Source: Yarrowia lipolytica
Taxonomy: Eukaryota; Ascomycota; Dipodascomycetes; Dipodascales
NCBI RefSeq assembly: GCF_001761485.1
Contig: NC_090774.1
Coordinates: forward strand, 2,418,001-2,482,000
Length of the DNA: 64,000 bases
Direction of reading: 5' to 3'
In this document: piece after piece, positions 21,143-30,737 of the stretch
Layout of the letters: the number at the start of each line of letters is the position of its first letter
Numbering within the stretch: position 1 is the first letter of the stretch
Notes under the pieces: model-generated
What the model saw: the letters and a program-made list of their open reading frames with translations, nothing else
The model's database searches: none
Told to the model about the DNA's origin: nothing
Position numbers and translations under genes: made by a program

Positions 21143-23104
21143 ATGACTACTATGGAGACGACCCCCACAGTCAACGCTTCAGATGTGGACGTGAAGCGAC
21201 CCGGCGACGACGTGGAGAAGGACGACATCAAGCGTCCTCGTGTGGAGGACACCGACGCCATGGACACAGAGGAGCCAAAACCCACTGACTCCAAGGACGC
21301 CACCGAGTCCAAGCCCGACGAGGCGCCCAAGTCAGACGAGTCGGAGGTTAAGGAATCTGATGACAAGCCTACCGAAGAGACCAAGCCTGAGGTCAAGACG
21401 GAAGATACCAAGGGGCAGCAGGACGAATCCGCTCACTCTGAGGCAGCCTCTCTGCCCACTCCTTCCTCCTCCATTGTCGAGTCCGACAAACCTGTGGTGG
21501 AAATGCCAAAGCACCAAGTCAAGTATGCGGCATCATCTCTCAAGGCCGTGAAGCGGCTCAAGGATGCCGCACCGTTCATCCACCCCGTGGACCCCGTCAA
21601 GCTCAACATCCCAACATACTTTGAGGTAATCAAGCATCCCATGGATCTTGGCACCATGGAGAAGAAGCTCAACAACGGCGAGTACGGCACGAAAGAAGAT
21701 ATGATTGCCGACGTTCAGCGGATTGTCGACAACTGCCTGACTTTCAATGGCGCCGATTCTTTCATTTCCAGCATGGCCAAGTCACTCTTCACATCGTTTG
21801 AACGTCACATGTTCAACTTCCCCAGTGCCGACGCCCCAACAGAGCCCCAAAAGAAGAAGAAGTCTTTGGGTGGCGGTTCCAGCACCCGGACTCCTCGAGG
21901 ATCTATGACTGCTGGCAGTGAAGAGACCTACGCACTACAACCCAGTGGCGTCCCCACTATTCGACGGGAGTCTGCTATCGACGGGCGACCGAAGCGGGAA
22001 ATTCATCCCCCGAAGCCAAAAGACCTCCCTTACACCAATATTAAGCCTCGCAAGAAGAAGCACGCTATTGAGCTCCGATTCTGCAACCAGGTGCTTAAGG
22101 AACTAACCAGCAAAAAACATGAGGAGTACTCGTTCCCCTTCCTTCTCCCAGTGGACCCCGTGGCTCTCAACTGCCCCTCGTACTTCAAGATCATCAAGGA
22201 GCCCATGGACCTGTCCACTGTGCAGGAAAAGATGAACAACAACGCCTACGAGACTGCGGACGAGTTTGAGAGCGACGTGCGCCTCATTTTCAAGAACTGT
22301 TACCGGTTCAACCCTGATGGCACTCCCGTCAACAAGATGGGCAAGAGACTCGAAGCCATCTTCGACAAAAAGTGGGCTGAGAAGCCCATCCCCCCTCCTT
22401 CTCCTCCCCCAACGATGGACGACTCCTCTGACTACGACGAGTACTCTTCGGATGAGGACCTCGCCTCTTCTATCACTAACCCTGCCATTGCATTTTTGGA
22501 AGAGCAGATTGAGAGAATGAAGCAGGAACTCACCAAGATGAAGAAGGACGCTGCTCGAGAGATGAAGCGGTCTCGACGGCGAGGCTCGTCCAAGCGATCG
22601 AAGTCCAGTTCTAAGCGAAAGGGTTCGCGGTCGTCCGATTCCGGCGGAGTGGTTGTCTCCTACGAGATGAAGAAGGAACTCAGTGAGCGAATTCCCCAGC
22701 TCAAGGAGAAGCAGCTTCAGCATGTCATCAATCTCATTCACGAGTCGATGCCCCAGCTTAAGAGTGAGGGTCAGGATGAGATTGAGCTGGACATGGACCA
22801 GCTCGACCCCCACACGCTGATGAAGCTGTACAACTATGTTGTCAAGGACGACAGCAAGAAGAAATCATCTTCAGGAGGCAAGAGTACGTCTTCCTCCCGA
22901 CCTTCTTCTTCTGTCTATCCTGGTCAGCGGAAAAAGTCCAAGCCCATGTCTGAGAGTGAGCAGGCACAGCAGATTGAGCAGATTCAGAAGAAGCTGCGAC
23001 AGTTTGATGAGGCTGAGGGCGGTTCTGCTACCCCTCCTCCCACCAACGGCCACTTTGATGATTCGTCTGACGATGACAGTGGTTCCAGTAGTGAAGAGGA
23101 GTAA
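21143..23104 (+). CDS. BDF1: BET-family double-bromodomain protein Bdf1
   Basis: A 653-residue chromatin reader that binds acetylated histone tails and helps recruit TFIID and chromatin remodellers. The order of domains is an acidic Ser/Pro/Glu-rich tail, bromodomain 1 at about 125-228 (PFIHPVDPVKLNIPTYF, HPMDLGT, then TFNGAD with the acetyl-lysine-binding Asn), bromodomain 2 at about 311-414 (FLLPVDPVALNCPSYF, EPMDLSTV, YRFNPDG), a basic Lys/Arg/Ser tract around 470-500, and the NET domain at about 504-568 (YEMKKELSERIPQL to LYNYVVK). A Ser/Glu-rich acidic tail ends the protein. This is the full BET layout of fungal Bdf1. The ATG at 21143 is the first in frame and a second follows 12 bases later. 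Confidence 0.96.
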   Translation: MTTMETTPTVNASDVDVKRPGDDVEKDDIKRPRVEDTDAMDTEEPKPTDSKDATESKPDEAPKSDESEVKESDDKPTEETKPEVKTEDTKGQQDESAHSEAASLPTPSSSIVESDKPVVEMPKHQVKYAASSLKAVKRLKDAAPFIHPVDPVKLNIPTYFEVIKHPMDLGTMEKKLNNGEYGTKEDMIADVQRIVDNCLTFNGADSFISSMAKSLFTSFERHMFNFPSADAPTEPQKKKKSLGGGSSTRTPRGSMTAGSEETYALQPSGVPTIRRESAIDGRPKREIHPPKPKDLPYTNIKPRKKKHAIELRFCNQVLKELTSKKHEEYSFPFLLPVDPVALNCPSYFKIIKEPMDLSTVQEKMNNNAYETADEFESDVRLIFKNCYRFNPDGTPVNKMGKRLEAIFDKKWAEKPIPPPSPPPTMDDSSDYDEYSSDEDLASSITNPAIAFLEEQIERMKQELTKMKKDAAREMKRSRRRGSSKRSKSSSKRKGSRSSDSGGVVVSYEMKKELSERIPQLKEKQLQHVINLIHESMPQLKSEGQDEIELDMDQLDPHTLMKLYNYVVKDDSKKKSSSGGKSTSSSRPSSSVYPGQRKKSKPMSESEQAQQIEQIQKKLRQFDEAEGGSATPPPTNGHFDDSSDDDSGSSSEEE

Positions 23105-23681
23105 GTGGAGTAGCAGACAGGTTATTTATTTTAATGTGTCATGATGTATATTAGTGATAGAAGTTAACTGACTTAATTATTTTATGTGGAACCGTACTTG
23201 TACTATAAATAGTGTTTCGTATGGCATAGTGTGTATGGACATTGTGGGTACGAGTATGTACATACTGTAGATGGCCAGATGCACACCTTGTCCTGATATA
23301 ATAACAGAGATGTGTTTTGGTGTAGCCAACATAGTAGCTACTGCACTTGTATGTACATACTGTAGTCAACTGAAGTTGGTACAAATCTTGTGTATACAGT
23401 GATAGTTGATTGTTTCCCGAGATGGAACTGGTGTCAAAAAATCTAGTGTGGATATCGTATCTCAAGTGTCACAAACAGGTACAAGTATCGTAGCTGTGGA
23501 GCATAATTAGATGCCATACCATGTCGTTCATCTAACAGTGCAACTAATAGTTATTATGAGTGCACTTGTACAGCATGTTCGTATCAACAGTATCTACAGA
23601 CCCATACATGGGTGATAGCTAAGAATAAATATAATTTACATATGGCGCGCGTTTTGAAGCCAGTTTGGGTTGGAGGTGTGT
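23105..23681. other. Convergent intergenic region
   Basis: About 580 bases between the converging ends of BDF1 and the coiled-coil gene. AT-rich, with several ACTTGTA motifs; it should contain both 3' processing regions. Nothing else is supported. Confidence 0.6.
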
Positions 23682-24818
23682 TCAGAACTCAGCCTGTGCT
23701 CTCAGGTTAGCAATGACTTCCTTCTGGGAAGCGACTTCATTTCGGAGAGCCTCGATAACCAGATAGAGACCCTGCTTGTCGGTTTCCAGCTGCGATATTC
23801 GCGCCTCGTTCTCTGCGTGGACCTCTGCCAGCTCCTCCGCCGCGTTATGCTTGACCCGCTCCAGTGTCTGTCTCAGACGCTCCTCCTCCGACAGCTGTTG
23901 TCTGTCTCCAAACTTGAGTCCTTCGTTCTTGCGCCTTTTAGTTCGTGGTTGAGTCGGGCTGTCTGCCTCACAGATTTCGCTTCCCATCCCTGCCACTAGA
24001 CGAACACTTCCTCCGGGAGCTGCGCAGGACACGTTCTCCTTGTCCGAGTCTTCGGGGTACTCTGCCTGGGTAGGCGGAGTGGAGTTTTTGAGGTCTACCG
24101 AGTAGGGCGATGAATCCTTGTATTGAAATCGAGAGTCGTCCGGCGAGGTATCTGACCATGAATAGACAACTCGTTCGGAAGGCGAGTTTTGGGGATGTGT
24201 GTGTGCTGTGAGGATTCTAATTGCCGAAGGAGACCGCTTTCGAGTGAGACACGGCTCGGAATGCAACAGTCGGTGCTCTTCCGAGTATATTTTTCGTAGA
24301 CTATCGTTTTGTTTGTCTTCTTGGCCCTCCTGGACTAGAGTGACATCTCCTGAGTGGTCTTCATCGATATATGTCTCTTCTCCAACAGTCTGGTCTGCCT
24401 CCTCTGTGCCTTCAACCACTTCTTTCCCTCCCCGTGATGGAGACTGGGGAGATTCGTTTGTGATATTGAGACCGCTCAGGGGCGCCCGCGCAATCACCTC
24501 GGAGCTCTTGTTGTTTTCCTCAGCAAACGGGTCAGGCGACATGGATGCACATCGAATGGGGTCAATGTTGTCTGAACACGACGGCGAAATGTACTGGTAG
24601 TGTCGCTTGCCGGGAGTAAGAGCCACAATGCGTTTTGTGACCGTGTGCATGGGTGTTTTGTTACTTCGCGGAGGTCGAGAAGGTGTGTCTTGAGGTCCCG
24701 CTTGGAAATCGTCGTCTTCCTCCTCCTCTTCTTCAGCTTCGTCGTCGTCTGAATGAATGTCGATAATGTCGCTTTCGTCCCCGCTCTCGTACCTTCCATA
24801 TCGATCCTCCAAGCTCAT
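23682..24818 (-). CDS. Unrecognised acidic protein with C-terminal coiled coil
   Basis: A 378-residue protein I do not recognise. It opens with a very acidic stretch (residues about 12-38, DDDEAEEEEEEDDD), followed by a long, Ser/Pro-rich and probably disordered middle with many SP/TP sites of the type used by proline-directed kinases (for example TPMHTVTKRIVALTPGKR and NESPQSPSRGG). A basic patch PRTKRRKNEG could be a nuclear signal. The last ~75 residues form a clear heptad-patterned coiled coil (LSEEERLRQTLERVKHNAAEE onward). This plan is common among nuclear, spindle and kinetochore proteins, but no function can be assigned. The ATG and codon use are normal, so the gene is probably real. 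Confidence 0.78.
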   Translation of the reverse strand: MSLEDRYGRYESGDESDIIDIHSDDDEAEEEEEEDDDFQAGPQDTPSRPPRSNKTPMHTVTKRIVALTPGKRHYQYISPSCSDNIDPIRCASMSPDPFAEENNKSSEVIARAPLSGLNITNESPQSPSRGGKEVVEGTEEADQTVGEETYIDEDHSGDVTLVQEGQEDKQNDSLRKIYSEEHRLLHSEPCLTRKRSPSAIRILTAHTHPQNSPSERVVYSWSDTSPDDSRFQYKDSSPYSVDLKNSTPPTQAEYPEDSDKENVSCAAPGGSVRLVAGMGSEICEADSPTQPRTKRRKNEGLKFGDRQQLSEEERLRQTLERVKHNAAEELAEVHAENEARISQLETDKQGLYLVIEALRNEVASQKEVIANLRAQAEF

Positions 24819-26222
24819 CTTTGTACCGGTGTTTGTGTGCTTCAGTCGTCTTGTAGCTCTGCCACTCGCTCTATTGGGGAGTCCTATGCATTTAAATTAC
24901 TACACCTTGTTAATTAGTTACGCGTCCCACGCGAGTTACCCGGCTGACCTGCATCCCCAGCCATGCGCAATGTAGGAGGAAAGAGGAGGCTGAGGGGTGT
25001 ATTTATATACATATCTGGGCCAATAGAGTGATTAATTCGGACAATTAGGTCATCAGAATGTCTTATTTGTTTTCCATCACGTAATACCCACCTAAATAGC
25101 TACGAAGCCGCCCTCTTTAGTGGAGGGTCTTTTGAGGGCCAGGCAGCACGATGAGACCTAAAACGCGAGAAAACGCGACGGCACCAACCAGACGAAAATG
25201 ACCGAAGAAGGTGCTGGCTACTTGTAGATAGAAGAGCACCAAGACTACTTGTCAATGGCAATTCGACTTGTGGCAGACACTCTTGGTCGTATAGTCGTAT
25301 CACTATCATACCATTGCAGCATCACTTCGTATCGTACTGTACGTACATTGGTCCCATTGGCAGGGTCTCACTCCAATGGTGCACCTAAGAATGCCATACT
25401 TGCGCAGAACCCCACTTAGTGCCTTAGAAAGAATGTGCGCTATCTGACATTCCACCAGGTTACAAAGGCGATAAGACCTGTCAAATATTGGGAATGTGGT
25501 AGCTGGCTGGCATGTGACACGTTCACCTGTCTTGAAGAAATATGTATTGTATCGTACTCCTACATGTATCGTACTCGTACCTGTACTTCTCTCCACTTCA
25601 CCCTCGTCTCTGGCTCCTATGACTCGCTGCACAGAACATCCTACAACGGTACATACTGTACCTTGCTGACAACTCTATGTGCCGTGTGGTGTAGTCTATA
25701 TAGTCTGAGAGATGAGTTCTTGATACCGGCTGTTGGTCGGAGAACCTTTAGGGGTATATGAGGACAGTATCAGTGTCTAAGACACCAAGTATGTCTTTTC
25801 TACCACCGATACTCCTACAGTAAGCACTGCCATTCCAAATCAAGCTACAAGTATATACTGTACCAGTATGTACTCGTACTTGTATTCAGATTCAGTAATA
25901 CTGTGTATTGTCCCTACCAACCCGGCCTTAATTGTAACCTCAATTGTAAAATACTCACGATGATATTTGCGGAATGGACACTTGTAGCTGGCCATAGTAC
26001 GACGGTGATCACGTGCGCGCCCGTAGACTACTCCCAACTGTACTGTAGTGTCCTCCGGTTCCTAGAGTCGAATAAAGTTGAGTGGTCACATGACTTATCC
26101 CACTTTGGGGGAAAAAACAGTCACATCTGAACCTTGCAGATTTCAAACCTCCCACTCAGTGTGAATTTTGATTTTGAAGTGTTTGACTACGAGACTCTCA
26201 TCCCACGACGATACACGCCAAA
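24819..26222. other. Divergent promoter region, coiled-coil gene and RPS20
   Basis: About 1.4 kb between two divergent genes with no supported coding frame. It contains GTACTCGTAC at 25870-25879, a CTACTTGTAG motif near 25220 and a CACGTG near 26010. The RPS20 leader directly before 26223 is AC/T-rich. Confidence 0.6.
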
Positions 26223-26701
26223 ATGTCATTCAACAAGGATAAGGCCGACGCTGAAGCTCCCCAGCAGCTCCGAAAGATCAGAATCACTCTGACTTCCACC
26301 AAGATGAAGTCTCTTGAGAACGGTGAGTGAAAATGGGCGCGACGAGATATGAGAATGGCAGCACTTAAGATACCCAATTACGTAACTGGAAATGACGACA
26401 GTTCCAGGACCGGGAACCTCTCTCCAAACGATGAAATACTAACACAGTCTCCGCTGACATCATCTCTCGAGCTAAGAACTCCAACGTTGGCGTCAAGGGC
26501 CCCGTCCGACTCCCCACCAAGGTTCTTAACATCACCACCCGAAAGACCCCTAACGGTGAGGGTTCCAAGACCTGGGATCACTTTGAGATGCGAATCCACA
26601 AGCGACTCATCGATCTCCACTCCCCTGCTGAGGTTGTCAAGAAGATCACCTCTATCAACATCGAGCCTGGTGTGGATGTTGAGGTCACCATTGCCGCTTA
26701 A
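26223..26701 (+). CDS. RPS20: Small-subunit ribosomal protein uS10 (Rps20), one intron
   Basis: Spliced gene, join 26223-26322 and 26448-26701, giving 117 residues. Exon 1 encodes the N-terminal tail through [16 protein letters not shown]; the codon GTC (Val) is split one base before the intron. Exon 2 continues [12 protein letters not shown], then [33 protein letters not shown] and the C-terminus [12 protein letters not shown]. This matches yeast Rps20 almost block for block, including the join LENVS. uS10 belongs to the head of the 40S subunit in the cytosol. The intron has the Yarrowia splice signals (see its own entry). Introns are common in ribosomal-protein genes of this yeast. Confidence 0.96.
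26323..26447 (+). other. RPS20 intron (125 nt)
   Basis: It starts GTGAGTG and ends with the branch-acceptor cluster ACTAACACAG. The branch site lies only a few bases before the AG, as is typical for this yeast. The intron contains in-frame stops, so unspliced message would yield a truncated protein. Confidence 0.93.
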
Positions 26702-27439
26702 GCTTGTTGACCCCAAAACTTGGTATAAAAAATTGCACATGTATTATTGATGTCAGGTGGTAACTTATCTACAATAACATGTATTTATTCAGTAGCAGGT
26801 ATAATTGTAGACTGTAGTTGGGATCTCAAGGGTGTTTGTAGTTTGTAGTTGTTGGAAGGATATTACGGCTGAATTAATGATGTGTGTTCTAACGACGTGA
26901 CTTGGAACGGAGGTAGAATGTTGTGTGTCGAACAATTTGCTTCGATATATTTGATCTAGAAATATGCTTCTGGATCTTGAGCTCGCTGCTGGTTCAATAT
27001 CGGTGTACCTGAAGTACGATACCGGTGGCTACTAGTACATATTCATATCACGCAAGATCCATGTACAAAGTATTGGATGAGCTGGAGGTAACTGTGTAGC
27101 TGGCGTAAAGGGCTGGTTAGGGTCAGTACAGTACGATGATGGACGCAGCCGTACGTATCTGTAATCTGCTTATTAAATAGATACTCTCCAGGCGCCATTC
27201 ATCTACGCTCTCGTAAGAACTATATGGCTCTATCCGAATGAACACCCTTGATAGGGCAGCAGACCATGCAAGCATCTGATAAGACGTGAAGTGCAACTTT
27301 TGGGGTATACCATATCACTCTGCTCTACAGCTCACACTACTTACCGCATACAGCTGATAATCCCATCCCATACTATACAAGTCATTTCCTATCTATCATG
27401 CTCCCTATCGTAGTCCATCTTGCTCTTTTCTTCAGCTTC
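26702..27439. other. Intergenic region between RPS20 and SNO1
   Basis: About 740 bases between the ends of two convergent genes. AT-rich, containing both 3' regions; no further feature is supported. Confidence 0.6.
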
Positions 27440-28162
27440 TTACAAAAACTTGCTGAGCCAGATCTCGTGAATTCGAGTGTCGTCACTGAGCTCGGGGTGG
27501 AAAGAGGTGCCCATCATGTGGCCCTGCTCGACAGCCACAATGAGCTTCTTGGTGGGATCAGAGGGATCCTCAACCTCAGCCAGAACCTTGACGTCGTCGT
27601 TGAGAGTCTTGAAAACTACAGGAGCTCGGATGAAAACGGCGTCGAAAACAGCCTCCTTGTCGGTGATTGTAGAGGAGACTCCAAAGTTGCTAAGCTTGAG
27701 AGGGGCGATGAAGGAGCCCAGCTGTCGGCCAAAGTAGTTTCGAGACACCACCACGTCCAGGCCTCCAAAGAGAGCAGAAACGGTCTGGTCAGCGACCTTG
27801 TTTCCGTGTGCGTCAATCTCGGGGGTGCCGGCCAGAGTCTGCTTCTCGGTCTTGTGGTCGTAGATACCGGAGGAGATGAGAATCAGACCAGCACAGGTGC
27901 CCCAGGTGGGTTTCTTGTCCACAGTGACAAACTTTCGCAGAGCATCCAGCATACCGGCGGATCGCTGGGCCACCAGAGAAATGGCGGTGGACTCGCCTCC
28001 GGGAATCACCAGACCCTCGCACTTCTCCAGCTCGGTGGGGGTTCGGACCTCGATAACCTCAACATCCTTGTGGAGCTTGGCAGCGGCCTTTTCGAGATGT
28101 CGACAGTGCTCGGCGAAAGCTCCCTGAAGAGCAAGCACACCAACGGTCTGAGTCTTGGTCAT
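27440..28162 (-). CDS. SNO1: Pyridoxal 5'-phosphate synthase glutaminase subunit (Sno1/PdxT)
   Basis: A 240-residue class I-type glutamine amidotransferase. It frees ammonia from glutamine and passes it to the Snz1/PdxS synthase subunit, which makes pyridoxal 5'-phosphate from ribose 5-phosphate and glyceraldehyde 3-phosphate. Marks are VGVLALQGAF at the N-terminus, the GGES oxyanion motif (55-58), nucleophile Cys90 in TWGTCAGLI, the LGG/FGGLD strand, and the His222-x-Glu224 pair in FHPELSDD. The family is about 190-250 residues, so it is full length. The start at 28162 is the first ATG; the frame is open upstream only from a GTG. A TATA element lies 70 bases upstream. The SNZ partner is not in this window. 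Confidence 0.95.
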   Translation of the reverse strand: MTKTQTVGVLALQGAFAEHCRHLEKAAAKLHKDVEVIEVRTPTELEKCEGLVIPGGESTAISLVAQRSAGMLDALRKFVTVDKKPTWGTCAGLILISSGIYDHKTEKQTLAGTPEIDAHGNKVADQTVSALFGGLDVVVSRNYFGRQLGSFIAPLKLSNFGVSSTITDKEAVFDAVFIRAPVVFKTLNDDVKVLAEVEDPSDPTKKLIVAVEQGHMMGTSFHPELSDDTRIHEIWLSKFL

Positions 28163-29264
28163 GGTTGTGTGGATGTGTGTGTATGCGGTGGGAAGAAGAG
28201 AGGTGGGGTTGGAGACGGTAAAGCGCACGGTATATACGCTATATTTCTACCCTACATATTCTTACCACAAAATTATCCTGACTCTTATCTCCCAAACTCT
28301 GATCTACTGCGGGTAAATTTGAGAGGGGGTGTGGACGGTATTGTAGGCGGAATATTTGGAGTTTTAACATATAATATAATTGCTCCTAGTCAGATCATTT
28401 GATATTCACGATATCTTCCAGCCACCACATCATCATCGCCAGATAAACACTTCCTCACATTAGCATCTGGAGCGTATAAGGTTCCATTTAGCACCCCCCA
28501 CCATGGAAACGAAACGGATATACGAACCGACTGTGACTAATGGAGGCTGGATGAAAAGATGGAAACGCTCCAGTACAAATCGTTTGCTTTTGTGAATCGA
28601 TTCAAGCAAAAAAGTGTCACTCTTCGCTGTGATAATACTCAATTTTACTGTACTCTTTTTTATCCACATCCCGAAGTGGTAAGACACGCCGTTAGCGTAT
28701 ATGAGACTCGGTGATGAGGCATTAGCCTACGTCAGTGACCCGGATATCCCCACACGGACGGTTATAGGTGGTGTGACTACATGGAGCAACGGATGTGTTT
28801 CCCATTGTGTTTCAGTGTAAACACAAGCGGCAAACAATACGCATCACGTGACTATATAACGTATCCATCGTCTATCTACCATTTGGTCCCTCCTCGCAAC
28901 CGCGAGTATACTGTAAACGTAAGGAGGGTTGTGGGAGTATGAGTATGAGGTAATATGTATCAGTATCGTGTGTTGAATACGCACCTATCACACAGATTCC
29001 ACACAATCCATGTACTCGTACATGTATCGCACATATCAGTATGTACTTTGAATATCAGTGTATAAATTGAACATAAAACTACATCACATTAGATGCGTGC
29101 AATGTGTGCAGGCCATCAATCACAGTGCGTACCACTGTGACCACTGTGGGAGGCTTGTCACAGCTTTGTCAGTTGGTCTGTGTCTGAACAGGAATTAGAA
29201 GACATCCAGAAGACATTCGACTCGCTACTGTACAGTAGGGAGAGATTGATATAAGACGATTCGT
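28163..29264. other. Intergenic region upstream of SNO1
   Basis: About 1.1 kb. A TATATA element at 28231-28236 fits the SNO1 promoter. GTACTCGTAC is present at 29012-29021. No gene is supported. Confidence 0.6.
28231..28236 (-). promoter_or_regulatory. TATA box of SNO1
   Basis: TATATA, 70 bases upstream of the SNO1 ATG on the minus strand. Confidence 0.5.
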
Positions 29265-29954
29265 CTAATATTTGACCTTCTTTGTGGCGAAAAGACGATC
29301 TCCAATGTCTCCGATTCCAGGAACCAGGAAGCCCTGATCGGTGAGGCCCTCATCTCCCTTGACCACGTATACCTCCACGCCCTCGAGCTTCGAAAGCTTC
29401 TCAATGCCCTGTTTGGATGCAATCAGCGACACGATGACAATATGTTCCACGCCCCACTCCTTGAGAATTTCCACCACGGCCTTGGCAGTGCCTCCAGTAG
29501 CAATCACTGGATCCAGCACAAACGCGTGGCTGATCTTGGTGGTGGCCGTGGGCAAGGGAGGAGGCAGCTTGTTGTAGTACTCCACGGGACTCAGCGTCGA
29601 CTCCTCTCGGTACAGTCCCAGATGGTAGACTGCAGGGTCGTCTTGGGCGGGCAGCTGGGCCAGAAAGGGATCCAGCATGGCCTGTCCGGATCTGAGAACG
29701 GGAGCAATCACATACTCACTATCGGTGGGTTTGAGTTGGGGAACCACCACTGCATGCCCCAGGTCCGAGGTGACCGTGTTGGATCTGTCCTTCTCTTCGG
29801 GGTCTTTTCGCTGGAAGACCTTGGCCAGGACTTCGGCCGCAAACGAGCCTGAGATTTCCGCCACCAGCTGTCGGGTTTCCCGCGAGTTGAGTTTCCGGTC
29901 GCGAAGCTGCGCCAGTTTGGTCTGCAATACTGCTTGTTCTGAGGTGTATACCAT
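29265..29954 (-). CDS. URC6: Uracil phosphoribosyltransferase homologue, probable Urc6
   Basis: A 229-residue type I phosphoribosyltransferase. The PRPP loop reads VLDPVIATGGTAK (about 147-158), VLRSGQAM (87-94) is the family's RAG/RSG loop, and GLYREEST plus VPGIGDIGDRLFATK close the uracil-binding side. The text is closer to bacterial Upp (GLYR, KPVEYY-like SPVEYYNKLP, GDxGDRxFGT-like ending) than to the yeast salvage enzyme Fur1. It sits back to back with a DUF1688 gene (URC4), and in Lachancea kluyveri the URC uracil-degradation pathway uses exactly such a UPRT homologue, Urc6, alongside Urc4. I therefore prefer URC6 to FUR1; an ordinary salvage role remains possible. The ATG at 29952-29954 is the first in frame. 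Confidence 0.85.
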   Translation of the reverse strand: MVYTSEQAVLQTKLAQLRDRKLNSRETRQLVAEISGSFAAEVLAKVFQRKDPEEKDRSNTVTSDLGHAVVVPQLKPTDSEYVIAPVLRSGQAMLDPFLAQLPAQDDPAVYHLGLYREESTLSPVEYYNKLPPPLPTATTKISHAFVLDPVIATGGTAKAVVEILKEWGVEHIVIVSLIASKQGIEKLSKLEGVEVYVVKGDEGLTDQGFLVPGIGDIGDRLFATKKVKY

Positions 29955-30737
29955 TGTGAAAAGAACTGGGGGGAGGGTTTACGGTGTAAACGTGAGTAAG
30001 ATAACGTGGGTCTTTTAGGCAGGCGGGCACATTGCTTTATGTACCGAGTGCTTATCACTTCTCCGGTGAACTTAATGCAGTTCATGTATTGTGGCAATAT
30101 CCGTCCGTACGAGGGTGAAACACGTGTCTGAGGAACCATTCAACTTGGATTGCTGCGTGTGACCATTCAAGTGGTCTTGTGGAGCTCCATGCGCTTTTTA
30201 ATCGCCATATAAACGAAGCAAACACGCATCCACTGTAAGCACTCTACCCCCAGCCCCCAGCCCCAAGGGGATCAATGGACCAAGATAAAGTTCCACCGAT
30301 AAGCCCAAAAAGCGACAACGTGGTTAGACGACAGAACCCTGTTGTCTTGAGGAGAGATGATCCGGGACCTAGTGGCGACTTTTGTGGGTAAGAGAGGCTT
30401 CTTTCACATCTTTATCGATCCCAATTGTCACAAAAAACTTCCAGCAAGTCAATTGCATCTTTGTACATCTCCTGGAAGCCACATGACCTCCTCTTCCCCT
30501 CCGGAGAGCCCGACGGCATAAGAGTTATGCACGCAATGCATCCAGTGCCTTATCTCTCATTGCGAGCCATCCTGCATTCTGACCATCACAACAACTTGAT
30601 TGGCGGATAATATTGCCACTTCAAAGGAAAGCATTATCGTGACTATCGTGTGCGTTACAGTGCGTTGTTACTTGACTTCCCAACGTTCCCCAACTCATAC
30701 ACCTTCCTCACACACATCTTGACTCGTTCGCCCCATC
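29955..30737. promoter_or_regulatory. Shared divergent promoter of URC6 and URC4
   Basis: A 783-base divergent intergenic region. It contains GATA-factor core sites: CTTATC at 30051-30056, GATAAG at 30298-30303, CTTATC at 30549-30554, plus AGATAAC near 29999 and AGATAAA near 30283. In fungi such sites mediate nitrogen catabolite control. This fits genes that release nitrogen from uracil, but binding is inferred and not shown. Confidence 0.5.

Noticed and set aside
27398-28402. Open frame of 334 codons on the plus strand
   Set aside because: Antisense of SNO1; the SNO1 reading has all catalytic residues.
28705-28800. Possible C/D snoRNA (GTGATGA C-box-like word)
   Set aside because: No D box with a terminal stem was found at a suitable distance.
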